Assembly: GCA_024402505.1 (NCBI GenBank)
Contig: JAKSTP010000009.1
Span: 1 to 64,000 of the forward strand
DNA: 64,000 bases
From: Treponema sp.
GTDB lineage: Bacteria; Spirochaetota; Spirochaetia; Treponematales; Treponemataceae
Direction of reading: 5' to 3'
The notes beneath the pieces were generated by a model. That model was not told the DNA's origin. It ran no database searches and saw only the letters and a list, made by a program, of their open reading frames with translations. The position numbers were made by a program, and so were the translations under genes. This document shows, in pieces, positions 52,363 through 62,143 of this stretch (positions are counted from its first letter, which is position 1; each line of letters opens with the position of its first letter).

Positions 52363-53463
52363 ATGGCAAGAGACGTACTTTCAGCAGCCTGGAAAGAAAT
52401 AAGCAGACGTCATTTTGCAGCCGGCATTAAGATGCTTTCTGCCCGTGAAGAAATTTACGAGGATAATGCAGAATATTACATCATGCTGGGAACCGCATTT
52501 CTTTATTCAGGAGATGCAGGAACTGCCGCAGGTTATTATCAGCGGGCACGGAGAATTACCGTAACAAATGTAAATCTTCTTCTTGGCCAGGCTGCTATTT
52601 ATCTTCGCCGGGGGCTTACAGACCGGGCACTGGACTATTACCTTGAAGTGCTTGATCAGGAACCGGGAAATAAAACTGCAAAAAAGGCCATGGAGTTTAT
52701 CCGTACCAATGGTGAATATGCAACTATCTGTAAGTGGGCCGATACTGGAAAACTTGAAGAATTTTATCCGCCCCTTGGCATAAATTCCAATAAGGTGATT
52801 TTGTGGACTGCCACAGCCTTAGGTTTTATTCTTGGCGTTGGAATTGCAGTTGTGTTTATAATGAATCGTCCTAAGGTTGATTATAATCGTGCCGCTCAGG
52901 ATATGCCAAATCTTGTTCTCAGTAAAAGTGATGAAAAAAATGCTCTTGCCACTGATTTGTCTCAGGGCAGTTACAATTTCATCCTTTCTTCAAAAGAAGT
53001 AACTGAGTCTTACAACGACGCCCTTAAATATTTTCAGGTGCACCGTGATAATATGTGCCAGGTGGAAATCAACCGTGTTCTGGTATCAAATGCTTCTGAA
53101 TCTATTAAGGAAAAAGCTAAGCTTTTGCAGGATTACCTTGAAGAACCAAGTTTTGATACCATTTCGGACGTTTTTACCGCTTCACAGATTGCAAAAGAAC
53201 CTTCACTTTACACAAACTGTTATGTAGTGTGGGGCGGCCGAGTATCGAATGTGTTTGAAGCAGAAAATTCTTATTCCTGCCGTTTCTTGGTGGGTTATGA
53301 AGATATGAAAAATGTGGAAGCCGTAGTTCAGCTTGATTTTGATTACCTTCCGCGTATTGAACCGGACCAGGGACTTAAGGTTCTTGGTAAAATAGAAAAG
53401 GATGGAAACGGTTTCAGATTAAAAGGATTAGCCGTTTATCAGACCCTTAAAAACGGTTTGTAA
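52363..53463 (+). CDS. membrane TPR protein with periplasmic C-terminal domain
   Basis: A 366-residue protein. The cytoplasmic half (residues 1-140) has TPR-like repeats such as YIMLGTAFLYSGDAGTAAGYYQRA and GQAAIYLRRGLTDRALDYYLEVL. One membrane segment lies near 145-168 (ILWTATALGFILGVGIAVVFIM). The remainder is external; its last 90 residues look like a small beta barrel (YVVWGGRVSNV... VLGKIEKDGNGFRL), possibly OB-like. It could link a cytoplasmic assembly to periplasmic partners encoded just upstream. Role unknown. Confidence 0.75.
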   Translation: MARDVLSAAWKEISRRHFAAGIKMLSAREEIYEDNAEYYIMLGTAFLYSGDAGTAAGYYQRARRITVTNVNLLLGQAAIYLRRGLTDRALDYYLEVLDQEPGNKTAKKAMEFIRTNGEYATICKWADTGKLEEFYPPLGINSNKVILWTATALGFILGVGIAVVFIMNRPKVDYNRAAQDMPNLVLSKSDEKNALATDLSQGSYNFILSSKEVTESYNDALKYFQVHRDNMCQVEINRVLVSNASESIKEKAKLLQDYLEEPSFDTISDVFTASQIAKEPSLYTNCYVVWGGRVSNVFEAENSYSCRFLVGYEDMKNVEAVVQLDFDYLPRIEPDQGLKVLGKIEKDGNGFRLKGLAVYQTLKNGL

Positions 53464-53549
53464 AAAAAAATAACGGTGTTTTTGCCGAAAATCAGAATTG
53501 AAAGCCATATTATATATGGGTGGGAAATAAACAAAAGGAAAGGTGTAAA

Positions 53550-54689
53550 ATGGCATCAAAAGAAACAGCTACAAATGTAGAAGACAAAATGAAAGCCCTT
53601 GAAGCTGCACGTCTCCAGATTGAAAAGGAGTTCGGGCAGGGAAGCCTCATGAAACTTGGCGACAAGGCAAACACTGAAGGTATCGATGTTGTTCCTTCGG
53701 GATCCCTTCTTCTTGATGAAGCCCTGGGAATTGGTGGTTACCCTCGCGGTCGTGTAATCGAAATGTACGGACCTGAAAGTTCAGGTAAAACAACACTTGC
53801 TCTCCACGCTATTGCAGAAGCTCAGAAACTTGGAGGAGTGGCAGCCTTTGTTGACGCTGAACATGCTTTGGATCCTGTATATGCAAAAAATCTTGGTGTT
53901 AACATCAATGAACTTTGGGTAAGCCAGCCTGACACAGGTGAACAGGCTCTTGAAATCACTGAAAATCTGGTACGTTCCGGGGCCGTAGACATTATTGTTG
54001 TAGACTCTGTAGCAGCTCTTACTCCACAGGCCGAAATTGAAGGTGACATGGGTGACAGCCATATGGGTCTTCAGGCCCGTCTTATGAGCCAGGCTCTTCG
54101 AAAACTTACTGCCATTATCGGTAAATCAAATTGTATTGTAGTTTTCATCAACCAGATTCGTATGAAAATCGGTGTTATGTTTGGAAACCCGGAAACAACA
54201 ACCGGTGGTAATGCACTGAAATTCTATGCATCTGTTCGTCTTGAAATCCGCCGTATTGAATCCATCGATTCTAAAACTTCGGAAGATGCAGTTGGAAACC
54301 GCGTTCGCGTAAAGATCGTTAAGAATAAAGTTGCACCTCCATTTAGAAAATGTGAACTGGATATCTACTTTGGAAAAGGTATTTCAGCCAGTGCTTCCAT
54401 GCTTGACGCAGCCGTAAAACACGGAATTATTCAGAAATCAGGCTCATGGTTTAGTATGGGGGATGAAAAAATCGGGCAGGGTAAAGAAAATGCCGTTGCT
54501 TTCATCGAACAGCACCCTGATGTTGCCGCAAAAATCGAAAAAGATGTTCGCGAAAAGCTTTTCCCTGGACAGATTTTCCGTGACAAAGAAGGTAATCCTG
54601 TAGACAGAAAACCTACTTTCACAGCTCCAGCTCCTGAAGCTTTGTCTCCAGATTCTGTCGTTCCTCCTGTAAGCGAGGCACTTTACTAA
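53550..54689 (+). CDS. recA: recombinase RecA
   Basis: Strand-exchange protein of 379 residues for homologous recombination. Walker A is GPESSGKTT (74-82), and [40 protein letters not shown] and [29 protein letters not shown] are nearly invariant. I chose ATG 53550, with AGGAAAGGTG upstream; a GTG at 53520 would add ten residues. I saw no convincing LexA-type operator in the 86 bp before it. Confidence 0.97.
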   Translation: MASKETATNVEDKMKALEAARLQIEKEFGQGSLMKLGDKANTEGIDVVPSGSLLLDEALGIGGYPRGRVIEMYGPESSGKTTLALHAIAEAQKLGGVAAFVDAEHALDPVYAKNLGVNINELWVSQPDTGEQALEITENLVRSGAVDIIVVDSVAALTPQAEIEGDMGDSHMGLQARLMSQALRKLTAIIGKSNCIVVFINQIRMKIGVMFGNPETTTGGNALKFYASVRLEIRRIESIDSKTSEDAVGNRVRVKIVKNKVAPPFRKCELDIYFGKGISASASMLDAAVKHGIIQKSGSWFSMGDEKIGQGKENAVAFIEQHPDVAAKIEKDVREKLFPGQIFRDKEGNPVDRKPTFTAPAPEALSPDSVVPPVSEALY

Positions 54690-55187
54690 ATGAAACGGGT
54701 TCTTTTGGGATTAGGCTCAAACAACAGATTTCTCTCCATGGCTCCATTGAACATTCTTGAAAAAGCATGCGAAGAACTGCGTCTTATCTTGAAAGACCCT
54801 GTTTTTTCCTCTGTTTATAAAACCCGTGCCATGTATGTAACCGATCAGGAAGATTTTTACAACATGGCATGTACTGGCTTTGTAGAAGACAAAGAGGATG
54901 CTTACGAATTTTTAGAAAAGCTTCACAAAATAGAAGCAAAATACGGCCGCGACCGCAGCCGTGAAATCAGATTCGGTCCCCGCACTCTGGATCTTGATAT
55001 TGAACTTTGGGGAAAAGAAACTTTCAATGATGAAGTCCTTGAAGTTCCTCATCCCCGCCTTCACGAAAGGGCTTTTGTTCTTGTTCCTGCCCTGGAAGTA
55101 CTGTCAGAAACTTCGGAAATTGATATAATACAACAGTTTGAAAATTACATGAGCGTTCTTGATACAAAGGACGTAGAAAAACTGTAG
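54690..55187 (+). CDS. folK: HPPK: 2-amino-4-hydroxy-6-hydroxymethyldihydropteridine pyrophosphokinase
   Basis: Folate-pathway kinase of 165 residues that transfers pyrophosphate from ATP to 6-hydroxymethyl-7,8-dihydropterin. The family motif is RFGPRTLDLDIELWG, with the two magnesium-binding aspartates, followed by VPHPRLHERAFVLVPALE. It starts directly at the recA stop. Its product is the substrate of FolP, encoded at 58385. Confidence 0.94.
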   Translation: MKRVLLGLGSNNRFLSMAPLNILEKACEELRLILKDPVFSSVYKTRAMYVTDQEDFYNMACTGFVEDKEDAYEFLEKLHKIEAKYGRDRSREIRFGPRTLDLDIELWGKETFNDEVLEVPHPRLHERAFVLVPALEVLSETSEIDIIQQFENYMSVLDTKDVEKL

Positions 55188-55194
55188 GGATATT

Positions 55195-55992
55195 ATGGCA
55201 GACGAAACAGAAACTTCTGAAAAAAAAGAAAAACGCGTTTTCAAAGCCGGGGAATTTGACGGTCCCCTTGATCTGCTTTGGGCCCTTATTAAAGAAAGTA
55301 AGGTAAACATTTATGATATCCCTATAGCTGATATTACAGAACAGTATCTGCAGTATCTTGATGTTTGTGCACAGACAGACCTGGGTGATCTTTCGGAATT
55401 TTATTCCTGGGCTGCAAAACTTATTTACATCAAAAGCCGAATGCTTCTTCCTGTTGAAATCTCTTATGATGATGAAGATGAAGAAGATCCTCGCAGTGAA
55501 CTTGTAGAAAAACTGATTGAATATCAGAAATTCAAAAAACTTTCTGCCCTTATGGAAGAGCAGGAAGATGATTCTGAATGGAATTTTGAGCGAAAAAAGA
55601 TTCAGCGTGTTGTTCCTGTAGATAAAGATGAAATGTGGGAAGAAATTGACACCTGGGAACTTTTGCAGCAGCTTCAGGAAATGTTCAAGGGGCTTGTATC
55701 CCGTTATTCCAACGAAAAGATTCTTAACATGTACGAAGAAATTTCCGTAAACGAGAAAATTACCCTTATGAATGAACTTCTTGAAGATAAAAAAGAATGT
55801 ATGTTTTCCGACCTTATTGTAAGGAAAGGAAACTTAATGGATATGATCTGTGCATTTATGGCTATTCTTGAGGCAGTAAAATTCAAGATGATTACCATTA
55901 TGCAGAATAAACTTTTCGGTGACATAAAAATCTGTGCCCTGGAAGAGAATGACGGCTTTGTTCCGTCGGAAGAAGACCTTACAATCAACTGA
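55195..55992 (+). CDS. scpA: segregation and condensation protein ScpA
   Basis: Kleisin subunit of the SMC-ScpAB condensin, 265 residues. The N-terminal FKAGEFDGPLDLLWALIKESKVNIYDIPIADIT is diagnostic and binds the SMC neck. AAKLIYIKSRMLLP completes that domain. The middle is acidic and flexible, and the C-terminal winged helix (about 195-265) binds the SMC head. It lies seven bases after folK and 16 bases before scpB. Confidence 0.93.
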   Translation: MADETETSEKKEKRVFKAGEFDGPLDLLWALIKESKVNIYDIPIADITEQYLQYLDVCAQTDLGDLSEFYSWAAKLIYIKSRMLLPVEISYDDEDEEDPRSELVEKLIEYQKFKKLSALMEEQEDDSEWNFERKKIQRVVPVDKDEMWEEIDTWELLQQLQEMFKGLVSRYSNEKILNMYEEISVNEKITLMNELLEDKKECMFSDLIVRKGNLMDMICAFMAILEAVKFKMITIMQNKLFGDIKICALEENDGFVPSEEDLTIN

Positions 55993-56008
55993 TTTTACGG
56001 ATAGAAAA

Positions 56009-56548
56009 ATGGAATTTGAAAAAGAAACAGCCCTTGTAGAAACTATGCTCTTTTTGGAAAGTGAACCGGCCACTGTAAAAATTATTTCCAACCGTGTCCA
56101 GCTTTCGGAAGAAGTTGTAGAAAAATGCCTTGAAATCCTTAAGGAACGTTATTCAGGTGAAGGATTTGGTATTGAACTTGCCATGATTACCGGCGGCTGG
56201 TGTCTTACCCCAAAAAAAGACTGCTGGGATGCATTAAAAGAAGTTTATGGCTCAAAAAGAGAAGGAAAACTTTCAAAATCTGCTATGGAAACTCTTTCCA
56301 TTATTGCCTATCAGCAGCCTTGTACCCGTGCAGAAATTGAAGCTATCCGAGGTGTTTCAGTAGATAATATGATCCGTCTTCTTATTGAAAGGAATTTGAT
56401 TAAAGAAGTTGGAAAAAAAGATGCACCTGGTCGCCCAACACAGTTCGGAACTACAAAAGAATTCCTTAAGCTGTTCCGCCTGAACTCAATTGCAGAACTG
56501 CCAAAACTTGATGAAGATGAAGCTCAGAGGTTCGAACTTGCCCGCTAG
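56009..56548 (+). CDS. scpB: segregation and condensation protein ScpB
   Basis: Accessory dimer of the SMC-ScpA complex, 179 residues, with two winged-helix domains. ALVETMLFLESEPATVKIIS opens the first; KSAMETLSIIAYQQPCTRAEIEAIRGVSVDNMIRLLIERNLIKEVG and PGRPTQFGTTKEFL form the diagnostic second half. I chose ATG 56009, the first start after the scpA stop; an earlier ATG at 55934 lies inside scpA. Confidence 0.93.
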   Translation: MEFEKETALVETMLFLESEPATVKIISNRVQLSEEVVEKCLEILKERYSGEGFGIELAMITGGWCLTPKKDCWDALKEVYGSKREGKLSKSAMETLSIIAYQQPCTRAEIEAIRGVSVDNMIRLLIERNLIKEVGKKDAPGRPTQFGTTKEFLKLFRLNSIAELPKLDEDEAQRFELAR

Positions 56549-57335
56549 TGATTTTTTGAAAAATAAAGGACCTTCAGTCCAGAAAAAAACAGCCGAATCC
56601 TCCTCTGTAAATGAATCTGAATCAATGAGAATTTCTGTTTTCCTTGCCCATTCAGGAGTTGCCAGCCGCAGAACAAGCGAAACTTTTGTTACTGAAGGGC
56701 GGGTTACTGTAAACGGCGAAGTGGTAACAAATCTTGCCACAAAGGTAAGTGCTTCTGACACTGTAACTTTTGACGGAAATCCTGTTACCCTTGAAGAAAA
56801 AAAACGCTATATCCTTTTGAATAAACCGGACGGAGTAGTGTGTTCCTTAAGTGATGAAAAAGGCCGCCCAACTGCAGCAGATATCCTGAAGGAAAGCGTA
56901 AGGGAACGGGTTTATAATGTAGGCCGTCTTGATATGTATTCAAAAGGACTTATTCTTTTTACAAACGACGGTGATTTTGCACGGCTTTTATCACATCCTT
57001 CCAGTGAACTTGAAAAGGAATATGTGGTAAATGCAAGCCAGGATATTCCTGATGACCTTGTTGAAAAATTCAAGAAAGGTGTAAGAGTGGAAGGTGTTTT
57101 TTATAAGGCAAAGGATTGCTGGAAAAGTGACGACAGGAAGCTTCACGTAATTCTGCTGGAAGGAAAAAACCGGGAAATCCGAAATGTGTTCAAGTTTTTT
57201 GAAATTCCAATCCGCTCCCTTATCCGCGTAAGAATCGGGTCAGTTCAGATTTCCGGTATGGCCCCAGGAACTTTCCGGGACCTTACAGAAAAAGAAGTGG
57301 CAGACTTAAAAAAAGCCTGCGCACAGAAATTTTAG
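56511..57335 (+). CDS. pseudouridine synthase, RluB/RsuA family
   Basis: rRNA pseudouridine synthase. An S4 RNA-binding domain (RISVFLAHSGVASRRTSETFV...GRVTVNGEVV) is followed by the catalytic domain with GRLDMYSKGLILFTNDGDFA, where the Asp is the nucleophile, and LHVILLEGKNREIRNVF. RluB (23S) is favoured by position next to scpB, as in many genomes, but RsuA is not excluded. The start is uncertain: ATGs at 56511 and 56517 lie inside scpB, while ATG 56625 would begin just before the S4 domain. The 45 or so residues before that domain are polar and may be a tail. Confidence 0.88.
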   Translation: MKMKLRGSNLPASDFLKNKGPSVQKKTAESSSVNESESMRISVFLAHSGVASRRTSETFVTEGRVTVNGEVVTNLATKVSASDTVTFDGNPVTLEEKKRYILLNKPDGVVCSLSDEKGRPTAADILKESVRERVYNVGRLDMYSKGLILFTNDGDFARLLSHPSSELEKEYVVNASQDIPDDLVEKFKKGVRVEGVFYKAKDCWKSDDRKLHVILLEGKNREIRNVFKFFEIPIRSLIRVRIGSVQISGMAPGTFRDLTEKEVADLKKACAQKF

Positions 57336-57347
57336 AAAAACAGTTTT

Positions 57348-58307
57348 TTATTTTTCAATACTAATTCTTCCCGAAGTTGTTTCAATTCTGATTTTAGGGC
57401 CGCCACCGTTGTAACTGGCTCGGAAGTTTTTAGGCATTCTTTGGTTTGATTCAAATTCGTTTGTTACAAGACCGGAATTGGTTGAGACACTAAGGTCAAA
57501 ACCTTTATTGTCTGGAAGTTCCAGTGTAACGCTTCCGCTTGTGCTGTCGATTGAAGAATCTTTTGTAATCATGTAGCTGAGTTCAATTTTTACAGAACCG
57601 CTGGTTGTATCAATATCAAAGCTTTTGCAGTCCAGGTCATTGCACTTTACAGAACCGCTGGTTGTATCAACAATGAGTCTTGTGCAGGCAAGATTGTCTG
57701 TGGAAACAGAACCGCTGGTTGAAGAAATCTCGGCTTTTTTGCACACGAAGTTTTTGATATTGATAGATCCGCTTGTGTTGTCTGCCTTAAAATTGTCGCA
57801 GTTTATGTTTGAGTATTTAATGGAACCACTTGTGGAATCAAGTACTACATCGCTAAGAACCTGTCCTGCCGGCATGTAAATTACAACAGATGACTGGGTT
57901 TTTCTGATGGTGTTTTTGCTTGAAACTTTCAGAGTGTCTCCCGAAAGTCCCGAGTTCCAGTAATCGTCTCCGCTTTTTGAGTAAGTTTCAAGGATAATAT
58001 CATCCCCTGAGTAAGGAACAACAAGAAGTCTTTCGCTTGTAAGGCTTACAAAAAGATTTGATACTCTTGAAGATGTAAATTCCAGAGAAGAAACAAGTTT
58101 CAATCCGGAAACAGCATCGGTAATCTGTTCGCTAAAAGCGCTGGTCTTGTATTTAATTTTATCGATTAAATCACTGCTTTTTTCTTCAATTTTTTCGCCG
58201 TTTTTTTCGATTGCACGGCCTGTGTCTTTGAAAAAATCACTGAATGATTTTGCAGATACTGGTAGTAAAAGTGCTGTTGATAAAGCAAGTAAAAGTGTTT
58301 TTTTCAT
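57348..58307 (-). CDS. secreted beta-helix protein with TSGS repeats, DUF4097-like
   Basis: A 319-residue protein with a signal peptide (about residues 1-20, LLPVSA|KSF). After an N-terminal helical part, at least six repeats spaced about 19-22 residues carry a [D/S]xTSGSVx core, for example SSTSGSVST, DTTSGSVKC and DSTSGSVTL. This pattern is typical of the DUF4097 (toastrack) beta-strand repeat family, of unknown function in envelopes. I chose ATG 58307, which has TGGAG upstream, over 58319. It is convergent with the pseudouridine synthase gene. Confidence 0.85.
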   Translation of the reverse strand: MKKTLLLALSTALLLPVSAKSFSDFFKDTGRAIEKNGEKIEEKSSDLIDKIKYKTSAFSEQITDAVSGLKLVSSLEFTSSRVSNLFVSLTSERLLVVPYSGDDIILETYSKSGDDYWNSGLSGDTLKVSSKNTIRKTQSSVVIYMPAGQVLSDVVLDSTSGSIKYSNINCDNFKADNTSGSINIKNFVCKKAEISSTSGSVSTDNLACTRLIVDTTSGSVKCNDLDCKSFDIDTTSGSVKIELSYMITKDSSIDSTSGSVTLELPDNKGFDLSVSTNSGLVTNEFESNQRMPKNFRASYNGGGPKIRIETTSGRISIEK

Positions 58308-58349
58308 TTCAATCTCCATAAATAATAATTTTTATTTTACTTTTCCGCC

Positions 58350-58384
58350 TTGAACAAGTCAATAAATGTTGTTTTAATGTCGGT
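58350..58384 (+). promoter_or_regulatory. folP promoter, predicted leaderless
   Basis: TTGAAC (58350-58355), a 17-nt spacer, TTTAAT (58373-58378), then six nucleotides to the ATG. Confidence 0.6.
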
Positions 58385-59194
58385 ATGATTGAATTTCCTT
58401 TGAAAGATAAAATTATCACTTCAGAATTACCGGCATTTGTTGTTGGTATAGTAAACGCAACTCCAGATTCTTTTTATCCTGGAAGTCGTGGCGGTGCAGA
58501 AATGGGGCTGCGTCTTTTGGAAGAAGGTGCTCATATTCTGGATATTGGCGGTGAAAGTACAAGGCCAGGCTTTACACCTGTTTCTCCAGAAGATGAAATC
58601 AATCGTGTAGTTCCTGTAATCAGGGAAATCAAAAAGAATGCACCTGACTGTGTTATTTCTGTTGATACAAGGCATGCTCAAGTATGGAAAGCAGCCTATG
58701 AAAACGGAGCAGATATTCTTAATGATATTTCCAGTTTTGAAGATGATATTTTAATGGAAGAGGAATTTTTCAAAACAGGTTGTCCTGTAATCCTTATGCA
58801 CCGATACCATGGGGATGAAAACACCAGAATTACAAATCCCCATTGTATAGAAGAAATCAGTGATTACTTTGAAAATAAGGTAAAGCTTTGCCTGGAAAAA
58901 GGCCTTGAAAAATCAAAAATCATTGTGGATCCTGGCATCGGCTTTGGAAAAACCATGGATGAAAACATAGAACTGATTGACCGTGCAGGTGAACTTTGCG
59001 GCGGAAAATACACCATAATGATGGCCTGTTCCCGAAAAAGGGTAATCGGTTATCTGGCAGGTGATCCAGCCTTAGACCGCCTTCAGGGAACCATTGATGC
59101 AAACCTTAGGGCAATAAAAAGCGGCGCCACCATGATTCGAGTTCATGATGTCGCCGCTCATGTAAAAGCCCTGAAATCAGGACCTGTTCTTTAA
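58385..59194 (+). CDS. folP: dihydropteroate synthase
   Basis: Folate-pathway TIM-barrel enzyme of 269 residues condensing p-aminobenzoate with the FolK product; the target of sulfonamides. VNATPDSFYPGSR, DIGGESTRPG, SVDTRHAQV, LMHRYHGD and DPGIGFGKT are family motifs in order. It is a single gene between the DUF4097-like gene and secA, and is convergent with secA seven bases away. Confidence 0.95.
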   Translation: MIEFPLKDKIITSELPAFVVGIVNATPDSFYPGSRGGAEMGLRLLEEGAHILDIGGESTRPGFTPVSPEDEINRVVPVIREIKKNAPDCVISVDTRHAQVWKAAYENGADILNDISSFEDDILMEEEFFKTGCPVILMHRYHGDENTRITNPHCIEEISDYFENKVKLCLEKGLEKSKIIVDPGIGFGKTMDENIELIDRAGELCGGKYTIMMACSRKRVIGYLAGDPALDRLQGTIDANLRAIKSGATMIRVHDVAAHVKALKSGPVL

Positions 59195-59201
59195 TCTTTT
59201 A

Positions 59202-62018
59202 TTAGCGTCCGTGACACTGTTTGTATTTTTTTCCGCTTCCACAAGGACAAGGATCGTTTCGTCCAACTTTTTCCATTGTTCTGCGTACTGTAACATTGTC
59301 GGCCTGTGAACGCTGGTTCATGGCACTCTGATTTGCTGCACGGCGCTGTGCATCGCCATTGAAAGTTGATCTTGCTGCACTTTCTGCCTGGCTCTGTGCC
59401 ATCTGTGCTGCAGTATTTCCTGCTTCGCTGTGCTGTGCATTCATGTGCTGCTGCTGCCGTTCTGCCATAAGGCGGCGCTGTTCTGCGGCTTCCGGTGAAA
59501 GCTGAATCTTTACCTTGAATACACGGCTCATTACAGTTTCTCGGATTGTATCAAGCATTTCGTAGAAAATATTGAAACCGTCAATCTTATATTCTGTAAG
59601 AGGCTGTTTGTTTCCGTAAGAACGGAGGCTTACTGCTTCACGAAGTCCTTCAAGGGCTTCCAGCTGGTCAAGCCATTTGCGGTCAATAATAGTGATGTAC
59701 TGGTAGCGGATGAACATATTAAGGTTGTCTTTTCCGGCCAGTGTTTCTTTTTCTGTAATGTCATTCTGAAGAGTTGCAATAACTGCATCTTTTGTCATGC
59801 GGTCAGAAGGCAGCTGGAATCCAAAATTGTTGCGGATGGCTTCTGAAAGTTCGGAAAGTGCATTGCTGTCTTTCTTCTTTGCTGCTGCTTCATAGTTATC
59901 AAAAAGATCTTCAACCAGATCTTTTGCGTTGTTCATAACGCGGGTAGAAAGGTTTTCGTCAGCAAGGATTTCATCACGCTGCTGGTAAATGATGCCGCGC
60001 TGTTCGTTCAAAACATCATCGTAATCAAGAAGATGTTTACGGATTTCGAAGTTGCGGTCTTCTACCTTAGTCTGAGCTTTTTCGATACCTTTGTTGAGCC
60101 ATGGGTGTTCAATTGGTTCTCCAGGCTGCATACCGATGCGGCTCATCATATTTTTCATGCGGTCTCCACCAAAGAGTCGCATAAGGTCATCGTCCATAGA
60201 AAGGAAGAATTTTGAACGTCCCGGGTCACCCTGTCGTCCTGAACGACCTCGAAGCTGGTTGTCGATACGGCGGGATTCATGTCGTTCTGTACCAATAACA
60301 TAAAGACCACCGGCTGCACATACTTCAGCGTAGTTCTTTTTACATTCTTCTTTTTCTATGGCAAGAGCGGCTTTGTACTGTTCGTCAGTTGCGTTTGTTC
60401 CGGCTCGTTTTCTGGCTCTGAATTCAGGAGAGCCACCAAGTTTAATATCTGTACCACGACCAGCCATGTTTGTGGCAATTGTTACAGCGCCTTTTGAACC
60501 TGCTTCAGCAACAATAAGTGCTTCTCGGGCATGGTTTTTTGCGTTCAATACATCGTGACGGATTCCCTTTCGTGTAAGAAGGGCTGACAGAAGTTCTGAT
60601 TTTTCTACGGAAACTGTACCAACCAGAACAGGCTGTCCTTTATCGTGAGCTGCCTTAATTTCTTTTGCAATGGCTTCCCATTTATCTTCTTCGTTGAGAT
60701 AAACTTCGTCATTTTCATCAATACGGGCAACAGGTTTGTTTGTTGGAATAGAAACTACATCAAGTTTGTAGATTTTGTTGAATTCCACGGCTTCTGTGGC
60801 GGCAGTACCTGTCATACCGGAAAGCTTGTCATACATACGGAAGAAGTTCTGGAATGTAACGGTAGCCATTGTTCGGTTGCGCTGTGCAATGCGGATGTGT
60901 TCCTTTGCTTCAATAGCCTGGTGAAGTCCGTCAGAATAACGGCGTCCTTCAAGAACACGACCTGTGAACTCGTCAATGATTTCTACTTTTCCGTCCCGAA
61001 CAAGATAGTCTACGTCGTTGTGGAAAAGAAGATGGGCTCGGAGTGCCTGGGAAAAGTAGTGGGCATATTCAAAGTTTTCTTCATCTTCAAGAGCACCCCG
61101 AATAAGGTTGTGCTTGTGAAGGATTTCATCAATGTGTTTCATACCCTTGTCGGTGAAAGAAACACGTTTTGATTTTTCGTCCAGAGTGTAGTCACCTTCA
61201 ATGGCGGCCCGCTGTTCAGGAGTAAGGAAAGATTCATCAGGATAATCACCGGTTTTAGGATCTTTTTCTACTTCTTTAAGTTCATCAACATATTTGTCTA
61301 CTTCGTGGTATTTGTAAGTATCATCTTCGCCGGCACCTGAAATAATAAGTGGAGTACGGGCTTCATCAATAAGAACGGAGTCAACTTCATCAACGATACA
61401 GAATGAGAATCCCCTCTGAACTTTTTCTTTAAGATCAACCTTCATGTTGTCGCGAAGGTAGTCAAATCCAAGTTCGTTGTTTGTTCCGTAAGTAATGTCT
61501 TTATTGTAAGCAACCTTTCGTTCTTCGTTGGACATATCGGCAAGAACTGCACCTACCGACTGACCAAGGAATTCGTAAATAGGGCGCATGATTTCGGCCT
61601 GTGTTTCGGCAAGGTAATCGTTTACAGTTACAACGTGAACACCTTTTCCTGTAAGTGAGTTCAGATAGGCGGCCTGAACGGCAACAAGAGTTTTACCTTC
61701 ACCGGTTTTCATTTCGGTGATGCGGCCCATGTTCAGGTTGATGGCACCCATAATCTGAACATCAAAAGGACGTTCTCCACGTACACGCCATGATGCTTCT
61801 CGTGAAAGAGCCAGTGCTTCAGGGAGGATGTCTTCAAGTGTTTCTCCTGCGGCAAGTCTTTCTTTAAATTTCTTAGTCTGTTCAGGGAACTCTTCATCCT
61901 TCAATGATTTTGCCCATTCTTCCTTTGCATTAACTTTGTCAAGAATCGGTTTAAGGGCTTTTACGTCACGATCATTCTGTGAGCCGAAAAAGAAGGTAAG
62001 TACTTTATCGATTACCAT
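59202..62018 (-). CDS. secA: protein translocase ATPase SecA
   Basis: Motor ATPase of 938 residues that drives proteins through SecYEG. Walker A is [11 protein letters not shown], the DEAD-type box is [14 protein letters not shown], and [12 protein letters not shown] and [17 protein letters not shown] are conserved. The C-terminus is a Gln-, Ala- and Met-rich linker followed by the zinc-binding SEC-C motif ([14 protein letters not shown]), which contacts SecB or lipids. The family's usual length. An AGGA site and a distant TATAAT (62063-62058, minus) give a leader of about 40 nt. Confidence 0.97.
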   Translation of the reverse strand: MVIDKVLTFFFGSQNDRDVKALKPILDKVNAKEEWAKSLKDEEFPEQTKKFKERLAAGETLEDILPEALALSREASWRVRGERPFDVQIMGAINLNMGRITEMKTGEGKTLVAVQAAYLNSLTGKGVHVVTVNDYLAETQAEIMRPIYEFLGQSVGAVLADMSNEERKVAYNKDITYGTNNELGFDYLRDNMKVDLKEKVQRGFSFCIVDEVDSVLIDEARTPLIISGAGEDDTYKYHEVDKYVDELKEVEKDPKTGDYPDESFLTPEQRAAIEGDYTLDEKSKRVSFTDKGMKHIDEILHKHNLIRGALEDEENFEYAHYFSQALRAHLLFHNDVDYLVRDGKVEIIDEFTGRVLEGRRYSDGLHQAIEAKEHIRIAQRNRTMATVTFQNFFRMYDKLSGMTGTAATEAVEFNKIYKLDVVSIPTNKPVARIDENDEVYLNEEDKWEAIAKEIKAAHDKGQPVLVGTVSVEKSELLSALLTRKGIRHDVLNAKNHAREALIVAEAGSKGAVTIATNMAGRGTDIKLGGSPEFRARKRAGTNATDEQYKAALAIEKEECKKNYAEVCAAGGLYVIGTERHESRRIDNQLRGRSGRQGDPGRSKFFLSMDDDLMRLFGGDRMKNMMSRIGMQPGEPIEHPWLNKGIEKAQTKVEDRNFEIRKHLLDYDDVLNEQRGIIYQQRDEILADENLSTRVMNNAKDLVEDLFDNYEAAAKKKDSNALSELSEAIRNNFGFQLPSDRMTKDAVIATLQNDITEKETLAGKDNLNMFIRYQYITIIDRKWLDQLEALEGLREAVSLRSYGNKQPLTEYKIDGFNIFYEMLDTIRETVMSRVFKVKIQLSPEAAEQRRLMAERQQQHMNAQHSEAGNTAAQMAQSQAESAARSTFNGDAQRRAANQSAMNQRSQADNVTVRRTMEKVGRNDPCPCGSGKKYKQCHGR

Positions 62019-62108
62019 TTTTGTATCCTAGATGTTTAAATTTTGTATGATTTTTCTATTATAGAGCAGAAAATTCCCACTATTTAAATATAAGTGTTTT
62101 CATACTGA

Positions 62109-62143
62109 TTGACAAGTAAGAAATGAAACTTTATCTTTTAAAT
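62109..62143 (+). promoter_or_regulatory. promoter of the 62144 lipoprotein gene, predicted leaderless
   Basis: TTGACA (62109-62114), a 17-nt spacer, TATCTT (62132-62137), then six nucleotides to ATG 62144. The in-frame ATG at 62123 lies between -35 and -10 and so is unlikely to be the start. Confidence 0.6.

Noticed and set aside
53464-53549. Search for a LexA/SOS operator before recA
   Set aside because: No convincing inverted repeat of LexA type was found in this gap.
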